Below, one piece after another: positions 18,834 through 29,091 of a stretch of 64,000 bases of DNA. A program made the position numbers and the translations under genes. The stretch's first letter is position 1; each line of letters begins with the position of its first letter. The notes under the pieces are model-generated. The model was not told where the DNA came from. It worked only from the letters and a program-made list of their open reading frames with translations, and did not search any database. This DNA comes from Lysinibacillus odysseyi 34hs-1 = NBRC 100172 (GTDB taxonomy: Bacteria; Bacillota; Bacilli; Bacillales_A; Planococcaceae): assembly GCF_001591965.1 (NCBI RefSeq), contig NZ_BCVX01000002.1:310001-374000 (forward strand), given 5' to 3'.

Positions 18834-20123
18834 CTATAACGAAATATAACGTAATGGGTTTAATGCATTGTTGCGGGAACCGCTCCATGGTCCATTATGG
18901 ATTTCAAAGTGAACGTGTGGACCTGTAGATCGGCCTGTGCTTCCCATTGGTGCAATAACTTGTCCTTTTGAAACGGATTGTCCTTTACTTACATTAAAGC
19001 CATTTAAATGGGCATAGACAGTTGTCCATATTTGGCCATCAATAGAGTGTGTCACCATAATGACATTTCCATAAGAGGATAATGGCGCTGCATATGATAC
19101 AACTCCATCGGCAGCTGCTACAACAGGTGTGCCGGCTGCATTGGCAATATCGACACCATAATGGAATTCTGGACCGGCGCCGATGTTACGCCAGCCGAAT
19201 GGTGAAGTCAAACGTCCATTGGCAGGCTTTGTCCATGTACCAGCTGAAACAGCCGGTCCCTCTCCTGACACACTGCTTCCTCCACCTGAATGTGAGCTTT
19301 GCTGCTGCTTTTTACGCTCTGCTTCCTGGCGTGCAATTTCAGCAAGGCGGGCTTGTTCTTTTTGGATTTGAGATTCTATATCTTTGTTCAGCTCCAGCGC
19401 CTCGGAATACTGCTCTTCCAGTAACGCTTTTTCAGTTTTTAATTTCGCCTGCTCTGCTTCAAGCTCATCTATTAATTTATCTTTCTCAGCTTTTTGGGAA
19501 TCTAATGAAGCTTTTAGCGACTCAAGCTTTGCTTTATCATTTTCCAACTGCTTTTTCTTATTTTGAAGAATTGTTTTCTGTTCTTCCAACTTTTCCTGGT
19601 CATTTTGCTGATCGCGCATAATTTGACGATCCGCATCCATTAATGTGCTGACCGCAGAGAAACGGTCAATGAAATCTACGAAACTATTAGCACCAAGCAG
19701 CACATCCAGGTAACTTACAGATCCGTTCGATTGGATGGCGCGTGCACGTTCTTCTAATAATGCATTACGCTCATCAATTTTACGCTGCAATTCTTTAATC
19801 GCTTCTTCCAGCTCTTGAATTTCCTTATTTGTTGCTCCGATATTTTTCTTCACTTCTGCAATCGATGTATTTGTTTTCTCAATCTCAGCATTTAATGTCT
19901 GAATCTGCTGCATTAACTGCTCTTGCTTCGATTGGTTTGTTTTAATTTGAGAAGACTTTTGGTTAATGGAACTGTTTAATGAATTTTTCTGTTGATTAAT
20001 CTTTTTCTGTTCCTGCTGTAAATCTGATAAAGATGTCGCATACGCTGCAGGCACTTGAACCATTAATAGCAGTGCCATGAAAACAGCGGCCGACTTCCAA
20101 GGCTTCTTATTTCCCTTTTTCAA
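18834..20123 (-). CDS. EnvC-like murein hydrolase: coiled coil plus M23 peptidase
   Basis: Secreted protein of 429 residues: signal peptide (to PAAYA, residue ~29), a long coiled coil rich in Lys, Glu and Gln (about 30-265), a Ser/Gly linker (SSHSGGGSSVSGEG) and a C-terminal M23 LytM domain. The zinc ligands are present: HYGVDIA (His and Asp) and HVHFEIH (HxH), so unlike E. coli EnvC it should be an active endopeptidase. It starts at TTG (20121-20123) 29 bases after ftsX. FtsEX complexes activate cell-wall hydrolases through coiled-coil partners; the position makes this the likely FtsEX client, whereas B. subtilis uses CwlO (inference). Confidence 0.9.
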   Translation of the reverse strand: MKKGNKKPWKSAAVFMALLLMVQVPAAYATSLSDLQQEQKKINQQKNSLNSSINQKSSQIKTNQSKQEQLMQQIQTLNAEIEKTNTSIAEVKKNIGATNKEIQELEEAIKELQRKIDERNALLEERARAIQSNGSVSYLDVLLGANSFVDFIDRFSAVSTLMDADRQIMRDQQNDQEKLEEQKTILQNKKKQLENDKAKLESLKASLDSQKAEKDKLIDELEAEQAKLKTEKALLEEQYSEALELNKDIESQIQKEQARLAEIARQEAERKKQQQSSHSGGGSSVSGEGPAVSAGTWTKPANGRLTSPFGWRNIGAGPEFHYGVDIANAAGTPVVAAADGVVSYAAPLSSYGNVIMVTHSIDGQIWTTVYAHLNGFNVSKGQSVSKGQVIAPMGSTGRSTGPHVHFEIHNGPWSGSRNNALNPLRYISL

Positions 20124-20151
20124 TTGGTGATGCTCCCTTCATTTCACATGG

Positions 20152-21048
20152 CTAAACTTTCAGGAATTTACGGACCGACATAAAGCTGCCCCAAATTCCG
20201 ATTAACAGACCGATTAAAACAAGTAACGCATTTACTTGATATAAAAGAGGTGTAACATTCAGCAGCTCCAGCATATTCCCTTTCAAACGTGGAGCTAATG
20301 TATGGTAGAGATTATAATAAACGGTAGAAACGACAACAATTGGAATGACAGACCCTAACAAACCGATCCACATTCCTTCTAATACGAACGGAATCCGTAC
20401 AAATGAATTAGTTGCCCCTACTAGTTTCATAATCTCAATTTCATCCTTACGGGCAATAATCGTAATACGAATCGTATTGGAGATTAAGAACATCGCTGTA
20501 AACAATAAACCAAGAATCAATACTAATCCGATATTGCGGCTAATATTTAAGAAGCTAAATAGTTTCTCTACTTTTCCTTCGCCGTACAATACTTCATATG
20601 TATAATCAAGCTTATCAATCTCCTTGGCTACTTTGGCTGTAGCCTGTGGATCTGCTGCTTTCACATACAACACATTGTGCAATGGATTGTTCTGTTCAAA
20701 CAGACTTAGCTCATCCCCAAAGTCTTGAATCAGATCATTCAATTCATCTTCCTTCGCCGAATAAACAACTTCGGATACATCCGGCAAATTCTCTATTTGC
20801 GCTATCAGCTTTTCTTCAGCAGCTTTCATCTCTGCTTCATCATTAAAAATCTCAATCAGTACTCGAATTTCTACATCATTCTCCAAATCGTCTGCCACTT
20901 TGTTTAAGTTCATCATAATGATGGCAAATACGCCGACCAGTAATAATGTAACTGTGACGGCACTGATGGAAGCGAATGTCATCCATCCGTTACGACCGAG
21001 CGATTTGAAGCTCTCACGAAAATGCCTACGCACTGTTCTACCCTTCAT
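20152..21048 (-). CDS. ftsX: Cell division ABC transporter permease-like protein FtsX
   Basis: Membrane protein of about 298 residues with four helices and an extracellular loop after the first (about residues 50-165). It begins MKGRTVRRHFRESFKSLGRN and has the typical WMTFASISAVTVTLLL and EIEIMKLVGATN. With FtsE it transmits ATP hydrolysis across the membrane to activate peptidoglycan hydrolases. The ATG at 21046-21048 follows GGAGG by 11 bases and overlaps the end of ftsE by 11 bases; a longer frame to 21081 lies wholly within ftsE and has no binding site. Confidence 0.95.
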   Translation of the reverse strand: MKGRTVRRHFRESFKSLGRNGWMTFASISAVTVTLLLVGVFAIIMMNLNKVADDLENDVEIRVLIEIFNDEAEMKAAEEKLIAQIENLPDVSEVVYSAKEDELNDLIQDFGDELSLFEQNNPLHNVLYVKAADPQATAKVAKEIDKLDYTYEVLYGEGKVEKLFSFLNISRNIGLVLILGLLFTAMFLISNTIRITIIARKDEIEIMKLVGATNSFVRIPFVLEGMWIGLLGSVIPIVVVSTVYYNLYHTLAPRLKGNMLELLNVTPLLYQVNALLVLIGLLIGIWGSFMSVRKFLKV

Positions 21049-21724
21049 AGCCGTAGTCACCTCCATATTCATCACGTACAATCATGCCGCCTTCTATAGC
21101 AATGACTCGTTTACGGACTGTGTTTACAATTTCACGGTTATGTGTTGCCATGACAATTGTTGTGCCTTGGCGGTTGATTTCTTCGAAAATCTCCATAATC
21201 TCCCATGAAGTCTCAGGGTCCAAGTTCCCTGTAGGCTCATCGGCAATCAATACTTTCGGTTTATTGACGATGGAGCGGGCAATGGATACACGCTGCTGCT
21301 CACCGCCTGATAATTCATTCGGCAGCATCCGTACTTTATGCTTTAAGCCGACCAGCTCGAGCACTTCCATCACACGTTTACGGATTTCCTTCGGCTGCTC
21401 TTCAATTACCTCCATCGCAAAAGCAACGTTTTCATAAACAGTTAAACGAGGTAATAGTTTAAAGTCTTGGAATACAACGCCTAACTGACGGCGCAGATGC
21501 GGGACACGTGCATTTTTCAATGTGGATAAGTTAATCCCACTCACAGTTACTTCCCCTGATGTCGGCTTTTCCTCTCTGTACATCAATTTGATGAACGTCG
21601 ACTTTCCGGCACCACTGGGACCAACTACATAGACAAATTCACCTTGCTTTATGTTCACCGTGATGCCATTTGCTGCTAGGACACCGTTCGGGTACTTCTT
21701 TATGACATTCTTCATTTGAATCAT
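21038..21724 (-). CDS. ftsE: Cell division ATP-binding protein FtsE
   Basis: ABC ATPase of 228 residues, the usual length. Walker A GPSGAGKST, Q-loop VVFQDFKLLP, signature LSGGEQQRVSIARS, Walker B VLIADEPTGNLDPETS and H-loop MATHNREIV are all present. It partners FtsX at the membrane. It is first in an operon ftsE-ftsX-M23, with an ATG at 21724 preceded by AGGTGG, and is preceded by an extended -10 promoter at 21790-21798. Confidence 0.96.
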   Translation of the reverse strand: MIQMKNVIKKYPNGVLAANGITVNIKQGEFVYVVGPSGAGKSTFIKLMYREEKPTSGEVTVSGINLSTLKNARVPHLRRQLGVVFQDFKLLPRLTVYENVAFAMEVIEEQPKEIRKRVMEVLELVGLKHKVRMLPNELSGGEQQRVSIARSIVNKPKVLIADEPTGNLDPETSWEIMEIFEEINRQGTTIVMATHNREIVNTVRKRVIAIEGGMIVRDEYGGDYGYEG

Positions 21725-21789
21725 GTAACGAAACCACCTAATAATTTTTAAATCTAATTTTTAATTCTAGTTTTCTTCTTCCGCCATAT

Positions 21790-21798
21790 ATTATAGCA
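21790..21798 (-). promoter_or_regulatory. Extended -10 promoter of ftsEX
   Basis: TGCTATAAT on the minus strand, an extended -10 (TGn) with no good -35 at 17 bases, about 65 bases upstream of ftsE. Confidence 0.55.
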
Positions 21799-22132
21799 CT
21801 TTAAAACCTTTATTTTATTACAGTTTCATTTCATTCCTACAGAGAATGAGACAAAATGCTACATATTCCCTGCTAATCCTCCTTTCCTATTTACATTCTA
21901 CAAGGAAGTTTTCACACCTCTTTATTTTTCCAATAAAAAACTTCATATCAAAAAATTGAAAAAAGGGAAATGATAAAAAGCAGCAAAACTCTGGTCCGCC
22001 CGCTCCATTTCTTTTCCCTAAAAAGAAAGCTATTTGTTTTACACAGCGATTTTATCATCTATCCATCACGGCGTAGTGATGCCATCTTTTAAGCCATTCA
22101 CCACAACTTGTCCAAGCTATTTTCTGCATAGA
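21799..22132. other. Intergenic region without a gene
   Basis: About 330 AT-rich bases between the ftsE promoter and the yvlB terminator. A short inverted repeat CATCAC/GTGATG lies near 22064-22081; nothing else is supported. Confidence 0.5.
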
Positions 22133-22169
22133 AAAAGCACCGGAAAACGTAAATGTTTCCGATGCTTTT
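22133..22169 (-). terminator. Terminator of the uvrB-uvrA-yvlB block
   Basis: AAGCATCGGAAA pairs with TTTCCGGTGCTT (one U-G pair) and is followed by a T run on the minus strand, directly after the yvlB stop. Confidence 0.85.
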
Positions 22170-22173
22170 CTTA

Positions 22174-23376
22174 TTATTCACCTTGTGTTGTATAGCGGAC
22201 AAGGATAGAACCCGTTCGTGATTCACCGACTATCTTCAACAATGACGCATCCTCTACCATCTTGTTGAAATAGCATGTTTTTTGAAGGAACTGTCCTTCT
22301 CCCATGCGTACGGCGACATCTGCTAAGCCGACATCTGTACGGCCTAAATTAGAAGTTACCTGGCCGTCCAATGCTAGATTTTTCGGAATGTATAGCTCCA
22401 CAGACCCTGCCATTGTGCGGGCCTTTACTTTATATGCTTTCTGAGATGTTGTCGTCACCACTACATGGCCGTTGACGGATTCCGCTTCGACTTCCTTCAC
22501 ATCACCATCGATGTAAATTCGGCCATTTGCCGTCTCCGCTTCGATATCATCCCCCTGGATGCCGCGTGCTTCAATAGCACCGTTTGCGGATTGAAGGTTC
22601 GCATGGTCGAATACGACATTCTCCACTTTCACTGCTCCATTATAAGTTTTCACCTTTATGAGCTTCGCCTCAGCATCATTTATTGTAATGCCGCCATTTA
22701 ACAAGCGTATAATAAATACATCATATTGCTTTTCCGGCAGGATAATATTGAGGGCGACATGGGATAGTTTCGATTGTGTAGCCACCTCAATCTTGCCATC
22801 CTTCAGCTCGATAAATCCATCTGTAAATTCCTCGATTGTATCATGCTGTGTATCCTTTTTCTGCGTTTTGACAAGCGCCTCGATTATTACATGGGGCTCT
22901 GCAGTTCCCTTTTCGATTGTCACGCGACCATTCGGAATATCGATTTCAAAACCTTTTACCTCTTCTGCGTTAAAGGCATATGACTTATTAAATTCTACTT
23001 TTTCACCAAATGGGAATTCCACATCAAAATCCTTTACTTTTGATAGTGTTGTATTCATCATCGTCATCATGCGACCGCCGAATTCTGATAGGTCATGGCG
23101 AAGCTCCTGCATAAGCTCGTCCACTTTTCTATTTAAATCTTTATTGCCTAATTTACTGAATAAATCTTCAAATCCTGTCGTTTTACGCTTCTTCTCTTCT
23201 TCAAACGTAAACGGGGATTCCTGGTTCGTTGTTTGCTCCGGTGTCGTATACATAGTAGGAGCTGTAGACTGAGTAGGTTCTTTTTGCTGTGATAATGCTT
23301 CCAGTAACTCGATTGCTTCTTCGGCTGAAATCGTACCATTTTCCACTAGTTTTAAAATGCGTTTCCGTTCATCCAT
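22174..23376 (-). CDS. yvlB: YvlB: DUF4097 beta-strand repeat protein with LiaX-type N-terminus
   Basis: Protein of about 400 residues. The first 30 residues (MDERKRILKLVENGTISAEE...) form the short helical domain shared by YvlB and enterococcal LiaX. A low-complexity linker follows, then from about residue 140 a DUF4097 adhesin-like beta-helix (repeated GxxxxxxANGxIxxxG patterns, such as ANGAIEARGIQGD and ANGRIYIDGDV). In B. subtilis yvlB lies next to uvrA as here; LiaX senses cell-envelope stress from antimicrobial peptides, and a similar role is inference. The ATG at 23374-23376 lies 8 bases after GGAGG. It is 72 bases downstream of uvrA. Confidence 0.85.
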   Translation of the reverse strand: MDERKRILKLVENGTISAEEAIELLEALSQQKEPTQSTAPTMYTTPEQTTNQESPFTFEEEKKRKTTGFEDLFSKLGNKDLNRKVDELMQELRHDLSEFGGRMMTMMNTTLSKVKDFDVEFPFGEKVEFNKSYAFNAEEVKGFEIDIPNGRVTIEKGTAEPHVIIEALVKTQKKDTQHDTIEEFTDGFIELKDGKIEVATQSKLSHVALNIILPEKQYDVFIIRLLNGGITINDAEAKLIKVKTYNGAVKVENVVFDHANLQSANGAIEARGIQGDDIEAETANGRIYIDGDVKEVEAESVNGHVVVTTTSQKAYKVKARTMAGSVELYIPKNLALDGQVTSNLGRTDVGLADVAVRMGEGQFLQKTCYFNKMVEDASLLKIVGESRTGSILVRYTTQGE

Positions 23377-23448
23377 CAAAAAAGCCTCCCTTTCGTCATA
23401 TAGGTTATTATACGACGTGGGAGGCGAAAAAGTTTCGTTTGCGCTCTA

Positions 23449-26316
23449 CTATTTTGCCTTAGCCTTTTCAATAATTTCTTTCATACGTTTCTTGTCACGC
23501 TCTAATACCGGCTTCAAATAACGGCCAGTATAGCTTTCTTTCACTTCGCAGATTTCCTCAGGTGTCCCGGCAGCCACAATGGTACCGCCTTTATCTCCAC
23601 CTTCCGGACCAAGATCAATAATATAGTCTGCTGTTTTAATAACATCCAGATTATGTTCAATGACAAGTACTGTTTCACCATTTTCAACAAGCCGCTGCAA
23701 TACTTTCAGCAAGCGGGCGATATCATCAGCATGAAGACCTGTCGTTGGTTCATCTAAAATATAGAAGGATTTCCCTGTCGAACGCCGGTGCAGTTCCGAA
23801 GCAAGCTTGACACGCTGCGCTTCCCCACCGGATAGTGTAGTGGCAGGCTGTCCAAGCTTCATATAGCCAAGCCCTACATCTACAATTGTCTGGAGCTTCC
23901 GCTTGATTTTTGGAATGTTTTCGAAAAATACGACTGCATCCTCTATTGTCATATCAAGCACATCGGCGATATTCTTTTCTTTGTAGCGGACTTCCAGTGT
24001 TTCGCGGTTATAGCGTTTACCGTGGCACACCTCACATGGTACGTATACATCCGGCAGGAAATGCATTTCAATTTGGATAATGCCGTCCCCGCGGCATGCT
24101 TCACAGCGGCCGCCTTTCACATTAAAGCTGAAACGTCCTTTCTTATAGCCCCTTACCTTTGCTTCATTCGTTGAAGCAAATACATCCCGAATATCATCAA
24201 ATACTCCCGTATATGTCGCTGGGTTTGAACGTGGTGTACGGCCGATCGGTGACTGATCCACATCGATCACTTTTTCAAGCTGCTCCAGTCCCTCCACCGA
24301 CTTATGGGCACCCGGCTTATTTTTTGCGCGGTTTAATTTCTGGGCAAGCGTCTTATATAAAATCTCATTGATCAGTGTAGACTTTCCTGACCCTGATACA
24401 CCTGTTACGGCAACGAACATACCGAGCGGCACATCAACCGATACGTTTTTCAGGTTGTTTTCTGAAGCACCTTTAATTGTCAGCTTGCGTCCATCAGACG
24501 TACGGCGCTCTGTCGGCAGCGGGATAAATTTCTTCCCGCTCAAATATTGTCCCGTTAGTGAAGCATCATTTTCCATTACTTCCCCCGGTGTTCCTTGGGC
24601 AACAATCGTACCGCCATGCACCCCGGCTCCTGGTCCCACATCGATTAAGTAATCAGCCGCCATCATTGTATCCTCGTCGTGTTCGACAACAATCAATGTA
24701 TTACCGAGATCACGCATACTTTGAAGCGTTGAAATCAAGCGGTCATTATCACGCTGATGAAGACCGATTGACGGTTCATCTAAAATATAGAGGACACCTG
24801 TCAGCCGTGAGCCAATCTGTGTGGCCAGACGAATCCGCTGCGCTTCCCCGCCGGAGAGCGTTCCGGCAGCCCTTGACAATGTCAAATAGTCAAGACCGAC
24901 ATTTACAAGGAATCCGAGACGCTCATCAATTTCACGCAAAATTAAATGCGCAATCTGCCGGTCCTTTTCCGATAAATTCAGCGTCTCAAAAAAGCTGCTT
25001 GCTTCCTTGATAGCATATTGTGTAACTTCCGCAATATGTTTTCCTTCTATTTTAACGGCCAGCGATTCCGGTTTTAGGCGGTATCCTTTACAAGTCGGAC
25101 ATGGCTGCTCCGTCATATATTTTTGCATCTGTTCGCGTACGTAGTCTGAGCTCGTTTCTTTAAAACGGCGCTCAATATTTTTCAGTACGCCTTCAAATTC
25201 AATCATTTTGGAATGCGTGCGTCCGTACTCATTTGTATAAGTAAAATGGATTTTGTCTTTGCCGGATCCTTTTAGGATTTTATTCATCTGTTCCTTTGAC
25301 AGGTCACGTACAGGCACATCCATTGGAATACCATAATGCTTGCAAACCGCTTTTAACAGTTCAGGGTAGTACTGCGAGCTTGTCGGCTCCCACGGCGCGA
25401 TGGCATGTCCTTCTAAAGTTCGGTCCCAATCCGGAATGACCAAGTCAGGGTCCACTACCATTTTCATGCCAAGCCCGTCACATGATGGACAGGCCCCGAA
25501 CGGACTATTGAATGAAAACATACGCGGCTCCAATTCGCCGATGGAAAATCCGCAAATCGGGCAAGCATGATGCTCGCTGAACAACAATTCTTCATGTTCC
25601 ATGACATCGACGAGCACACGTCCATCCGCAAGGCGAAGGGCCGCTTCCAACGAATCGCTTAAACGGGCAGCAACCCCTTCTTTCATGACAATCCGATCTA
25701 CCACGACTTCAATCGTATGCTTTTTGTTTTTATCAAGCTCAATGTTGTCGTCTAAATCACGCAGCTCACCGTCTACCCGGATCCGCACATACCCCTGCTT
25801 CTTTAAGTCCTCAAGCAGCTTCACATGCGTCCCCTTTTTTCCCTCTATAATCGGTGCGAGCAGCTGCATTTTTGTCCGTTCCGGATATTCGATCAAACGG
25901 TCCACCATCTGCTCAATCGTCTGGGAACTGATTTCAATACCGTGATTTGGACAAACGGGCTTTCCGACACGCGCAAATAACAGACGCAAATAGTCGTAGA
26001 TTTCTGTTACTGTCCCTACTGTGGAACGTGGGTTTCGGCTCGTCGTTTTCTGATCGATCGAAATCGCAGGAGACAGCCCCTCAATCAAGTCCACATCGGG
26101 CTTGTCCATCTGCCCGAGGAATTGACGTGCATAGGCAGACAGGCTTTCCACATAGCGGCGCTGCCCTTCTGCATAAATCGTATCAAAAGCAAGCGACGAC
26201 TTTCCTGAACCCGATAAGCCGGTTAGGACAACCAGCTGATCGCGTGGAATCGTTACATTAATATTTTTCAAGTTATGTGCTCTTGCACCTTTTACAACGA
26301 TTTCTGTATTTTTCAC
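23449..26316 (-). CDS. uvrA: Excinuclease ABC subunit A
   Basis: Damage-recognition ATPase of nucleotide excision repair, 955 residues. It has two ABC modules: Walker [11 protein letters not shown] (near residue 33) and [10 protein letters not shown] (about 640), two LSGGEAQR signatures, and two zinc modules, CPIC...CPSC (about 255-283) and CEAC...CEVC (about 735-765). It binds UvrB and loads it at lesions. The start is GTG at 26314-26316, 6 bases after AAAGGTGA, only 6 bases after uvrB, so both are in one operon. Confidence 0.97.
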   Translation of the reverse strand: MKNTEIVVKGARAHNLKNINVTIPRDQLVVLTGLSGSGKSSLAFDTIYAEGQRRYVESLSAYARQFLGQMDKPDVDLIEGLSPAISIDQKTTSRNPRSTVGTVTEIYDYLRLLFARVGKPVCPNHGIEISSQTIEQMVDRLIEYPERTKMQLLAPIIEGKKGTHVKLLEDLKKQGYVRIRVDGELRDLDDNIELDKNKKHTIEVVVDRIVMKEGVAARLSDSLEAALRLADGRVLVDVMEHEELLFSEHHACPICGFSIGELEPRMFSFNSPFGACPSCDGLGMKMVVDPDLVIPDWDRTLEGHAIAPWEPTSSQYYPELLKAVCKHYGIPMDVPVRDLSKEQMNKILKGSGKDKIHFTYTNEYGRTHSKMIEFEGVLKNIERRFKETSSDYVREQMQKYMTEQPCPTCKGYRLKPESLAVKIEGKHIAEVTQYAIKEASSFFETLNLSEKDRQIAHLILREIDERLGFLVNVGLDYLTLSRAAGTLSGGEAQRIRLATQIGSRLTGVLYILDEPSIGLHQRDNDRLISTLQSMRDLGNTLIVVEHDEDTMMAADYLIDVGPGAGVHGGTIVAQGTPGEVMENDASLTGQYLSGKKFIPLPTERRTSDGRKLTIKGASENNLKNVSVDVPLGMFVAVTGVSGSGKSTLINEILYKTLAQKLNRAKNKPGAHKSVEGLEQLEKVIDVDQSPIGRTPRSNPATYTGVFDDIRDVFASTNEAKVRGYKKGRFSFNVKGGRCEACRGDGIIQIEMHFLPDVYVPCEVCHGKRYNRETLEVRYKEKNIADVLDMTIEDAVVFFENIPKIKRKLQTIVDVGLGYMKLGQPATTLSGGEAQRVKLASELHRRSTGKSFYILDEPTTGLHADDIARLLKVLQRLVENGETVLVIEHNLDVIKTADYIIDLGPEGGDKGGTIVAAGTPEEICEVKESYTGRYLKPVLERDKKRMKEIIEKAKAK

Positions 26317-26322
26317 ATTACG

Positions 26323-28305
26323 TCACCTTTCTGCCTTCAGTTCAAAAATAGTATCGCGAAGTTCCGCGGCCCGCTCGAAATCAAGCGCTCTTGAAGCTTC
26401 TTTCATTTCCGCCTCTAGCGTTTCGATCAGCTTATCGATTTCCGCCTTCGTCAATTTTTTGCCTTTTGTGACCTTCGTTACGTATGTTGCTTCTTCTTCA
26501 GCTGCCTGTGTTGCACGAATCACTTCTGGAATCTTTTTGATGATTGTTTTTGGTTCAATGCCGTGCTCTTCATTGTAAGCTTCCTGGATTGCCCGGCGAC
26601 GCTTCGTTTCATCAATGGCCTTTTTCATGGAGTCTGTCATATTGTCAGCGTACATAATGACATGGCCATTGGCATTACGCGCAGCACGGCCGATTGTTTG
26701 GATTAATGAACGCTCTGAGCGGAGGAAGCCTTCTTTATCAGCATCCAAAATGGCAACGAGTGATACTTCCGGAATATCCAGTCCTTCCCGCAGCAAGTTA
26801 ATGCCGATGAGGACGTCATGTATGCCTTTCCGCAGCTCTCGGATAATTTCGATGCGCTCCAACGTTTTAATTTCCGAGTGCAAATATTCCACCTTTAAGC
26901 CCATCTGTTTCAAATAATCCGATAAATCTTCGGACATTTTCTTCGTAAGCGTCGTTACAAGCACGCGTTCATTCCGTCGAATGCGCTCCTGAATTTCATC
27001 GATTAAGTCATCAATCTGTCCTTCGATCGGGCGGACGTCAATCGTTGGATCAAGCAGCCCCGTAGGACGAATAATCTGCTCGACCATCTCGGGTGTATGC
27101 TCCAGCTCATACGGCCCTGGCGTTGCTGAAACATAGATCGCCTGTGACACTTTCGATTGGAATTCTTCAAATTTCAGCGGGCGGTTGTCAAGCGCTGATG
27201 GCAGCCGGAACCCGTGGTCAACAAGTACTTGCTTACGCGCCTGGTCTCCGTTGTACATACCCCGTACCTGCGGCAATGTGACATGGCTTTCATCAACGAC
27301 GAGAAGGAAATCCTCCGGGAAATAATCGAGCAGTGTATACGGTGTTGAACCAGCTTCACGCAGCGTTAAATGGCGGGAATAGTTTTCAATACCCGAACAG
27401 AAGCCCATTTCACGCATCATTTCCAAATCATAATTTGTCCGCTGCTCAAGACGCTGTGCTTCTAACAGCTTTCCTTCTGCGCGGAATTTCTCAAGCTGCT
27501 CTTCCAGCTCCTTTTCAATTCTATCGATTGCTTTGACCATTTTATCTTCACGCGTTACGAAGTGGGAAGCAGGGAATATCGCTACATGATCTCGCTCCCC
27601 AAGCACTTCACCTGTCAAGGCGTCCACCTCGCGGATCCGGTCAATCTCATCGCCGAAAAACTCTACACGGATGCAACGCTCATCGCGGGAGGCAGGGAAA
27701 ATTTCGACTACATCCCCGCGGACACGAAACGTTCCTCGCGTAAAATTGATATCATTGCGTTCATACTGAACATCGATTAAACGTCTCAGCAATTGATTGC
27801 GCTCTATCTCCATTCCTGTTCGAATAGATACGACCATCTCACGGTATTCTTCCGGGGAACCTAAGCCGTAAATGCAGGAAACAGAAGCAATAATAATGAC
27901 GTCCTTCCGTTCAAACAGGGCAGATGTCGCTGAGTGCCGCAGCTTGTCAATTTCGTCATTGATGCTTGAATCCTTTTCAATATACGTATCTGTCTGCGGA
28001 ACATAGGCTTCCGGCTGGAAGTAGTCATAATAGCTGACAAAATATTCAACCGCATTATCGGGAAAAAATTCTTTAAACTCACTATAAAGCTGGCCGGCCA
28101 ATGTTTTATTATGTGCCATAACCAATGTCGGTTTATTTACTTCTTTAATGACGTTTGAAATCGTAAACGTCTTCCCTGTACCTGTTGCCCCAAGCAGTGT
28201 TTGATGCCGTTTTCCTTCCTTTACGCCCTTTACCAGTTCCGTAATGGCTGCCGGCTGATCTCCGCTTGGTTGATAGTGGGACTGTATTTCAAATTTTTCG
28301 CTCAT
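26323..28305 (-). CDS. uvrB: Excinuclease ABC subunit B
   Basis: Helicase-like core of the excinuclease, 660 residues. Walker [10 protein letters not shown], the beta-hairpin region [24 protein letters not shown], the helicase C-terminal motifs ([30 protein letters not shown]) and a C-terminal UVR domain ([20 protein letters not shown]) are present. The ATG at 28303-28305 lies 9 bases after AGAGGG; a frame to 28335 exists but runs through that site. It is preceded by a LexA-like box. Confidence 0.97.
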   Translation of the reverse strand: MSEKFEIQSHYQPSGDQPAAITELVKGVKEGKRHQTLLGATGTGKTFTISNVIKEVNKPTLVMAHNKTLAGQLYSEFKEFFPDNAVEYFVSYYDYFQPEAYVPQTDTYIEKDSSINDEIDKLRHSATSALFERKDVIIIASVSCIYGLGSPEEYREMVVSIRTGMEIERNQLLRRLIDVQYERNDINFTRGTFRVRGDVVEIFPASRDERCIRVEFFGDEIDRIREVDALTGEVLGERDHVAIFPASHFVTREDKMVKAIDRIEKELEEQLEKFRAEGKLLEAQRLEQRTNYDLEMMREMGFCSGIENYSRHLTLREAGSTPYTLLDYFPEDFLLVVDESHVTLPQVRGMYNGDQARKQVLVDHGFRLPSALDNRPLKFEEFQSKVSQAIYVSATPGPYELEHTPEMVEQIIRPTGLLDPTIDVRPIEGQIDDLIDEIQERIRRNERVLVTTLTKKMSEDLSDYLKQMGLKVEYLHSEIKTLERIEIIRELRKGIHDVLIGINLLREGLDIPEVSLVAILDADKEGFLRSERSLIQTIGRAARNANGHVIMYADNMTDSMKKAIDETKRRRAIQEAYNEEHGIEPKTIIKKIPEVIRATQAAEEEATYVTKVTKGKKLTKAEIDKLIETLEAEMKEASRALDFERAAELRDTIFELKAER

Positions 28306-28341
28306 CTGCAGTCGCCCTCTTTCTCCAATAATCATATGTTC

Positions 28342-28392
28342 ATTTTACCATACCCGTTTTCAATAATCGAACAATAAACGAACATATATTCT
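28342..28392 (-). promoter_or_regulatory. uvrBA promoter with LexA-like SOS box
   Basis: An extended -10 TGGTAAAAT (TAAAAT at 28342-28347) lies about 37 bases upstream of uvrB. Just upstream of the promoter, 28379-28392 holds CGAACATATATTCT, 12 of 14 matches to the Bacillus LexA/DinR box. uvrBA is a known SOS operon in B. subtilis, which supports the call. Confidence 0.55.
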
Positions 28393-28525
28393 GCAAAAAG
28401 GACACAATTATAATTCGGCTCCACTGATTAAGAACTATTGGAGGATGTTCGATTTTTACGCTTCTACGGACTCTTTCCCCAAGTGTGTTCCATATCCAGC
28501 CATTATAGTATTTTCCTCCATAAAA

Positions 28526-28553
28526 AAATCGCCACGGCTTTTCGTGACGATTT
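28526..28553 (-). terminator. Terminator of the IDEAL-domain gene
   Basis: AAATCGTCACG pairs with CGTGGCGATTT (one U-G pair), loop of 6, then a run of T on the minus strand. Confidence 0.85.
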
Positions 28554-28558
28554 TTACT

Positions 28559-28801
28559 CTATTCATTCATCTCTTTCTGCAGTTCACAAATCTCTTGGGC
28601 ATACTTATAAAAAGCCTGTTCATTTCGTTGGTCTAATGACATATCGATGAGTTTCTTTAGCTGGTCAATACGCTGTAATCGCTGCAATCTACCTAAAAAT
28701 AAATCCAAATAAATATCGTTCAACAGTTTTTCGCTTTCCGTTGTTTGCGGGTACTGCCCTACTGCTCGCAGAAAATCCGTATATGAATAATATTTATCCA
28801 T
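28559..28801 (-). CDS. Small IDEAL-domain protein
   Basis: Soluble protein of 80 residues. The C-terminal half, LKKLIDMSLDQRNEQAFYKY, fits the IDEAL domain (a short motif of type IDxALDxxDxxAF) found in several small Bacillales regulatory proteins; the molecular role is not known. The ATG at 28799-28801 follows GGGGTGAT; the longer frame to 28945 has no binding site and an unrelated N-terminal extension. It is transcribed away from comK and shares the 290-base intergenic region with it. Confidence 0.75.
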   Translation of the reverse strand: MDKYYSYTDFLRAVGQYPQTTESEKLLNDIYLDLFLGRLQRLQRIDQLKKLIDMSLDQRNEQAFYKYAQEICELQKEMNE

Positions 28802-28976
28802 CGATATCACCCCAATACCCTTTTTGTTATTATACAAAAACGGGTGAGAGTTTGCAATATTTTCTGAATATTGAACATAATTATCCATTATTTTCTCTTT
28901 TTCTATTGATTTTGTCCTATCATTCAGTATGATTATACATAACAAGCCCTGTTATCGAAGATTGTTGAAATTTCTC

Positions 28977-29006
28977 CTCTATGAACGTAAAACGATATTC
29001 ATAGAG
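28977..29006. repeat. Inverted repeat upstream of comK
   Basis: CTCTATGAA and TTCATAGAG, perfect 9-bp arms separated by 12 bases, in the divergent region between the IDEAL gene and comK, 86 bases before the comK start. There is no T run, so an operator or leader hairpin is more likely than a terminator. Confidence 0.5.
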
Positions 29007-29091
29007 AACTGCCCAGTAATGTATGTAAAAAGCCCCCTCTCAACAATAGTCCGGTACAGCGCTTGAATACGATAGGTAGGAGGAATTACAG

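Noticed and set aside
19082-19621. 179-codon plus-strand frame
   Set aside because: Antisense to the M23 peptidase gene; no binding site or known domain.
22658-23272. 204-codon plus-strand frame
   Set aside because: Antisense to yvlB with a low-complexity Ser/Phe product; a shadow frame.
28946-29091. ComK boxes (AAAA-N5-TTTT) upstream of comK
   Set aside because: No pair with the correct spacing was found, so autoregulation through classic K-boxes is not claimed.
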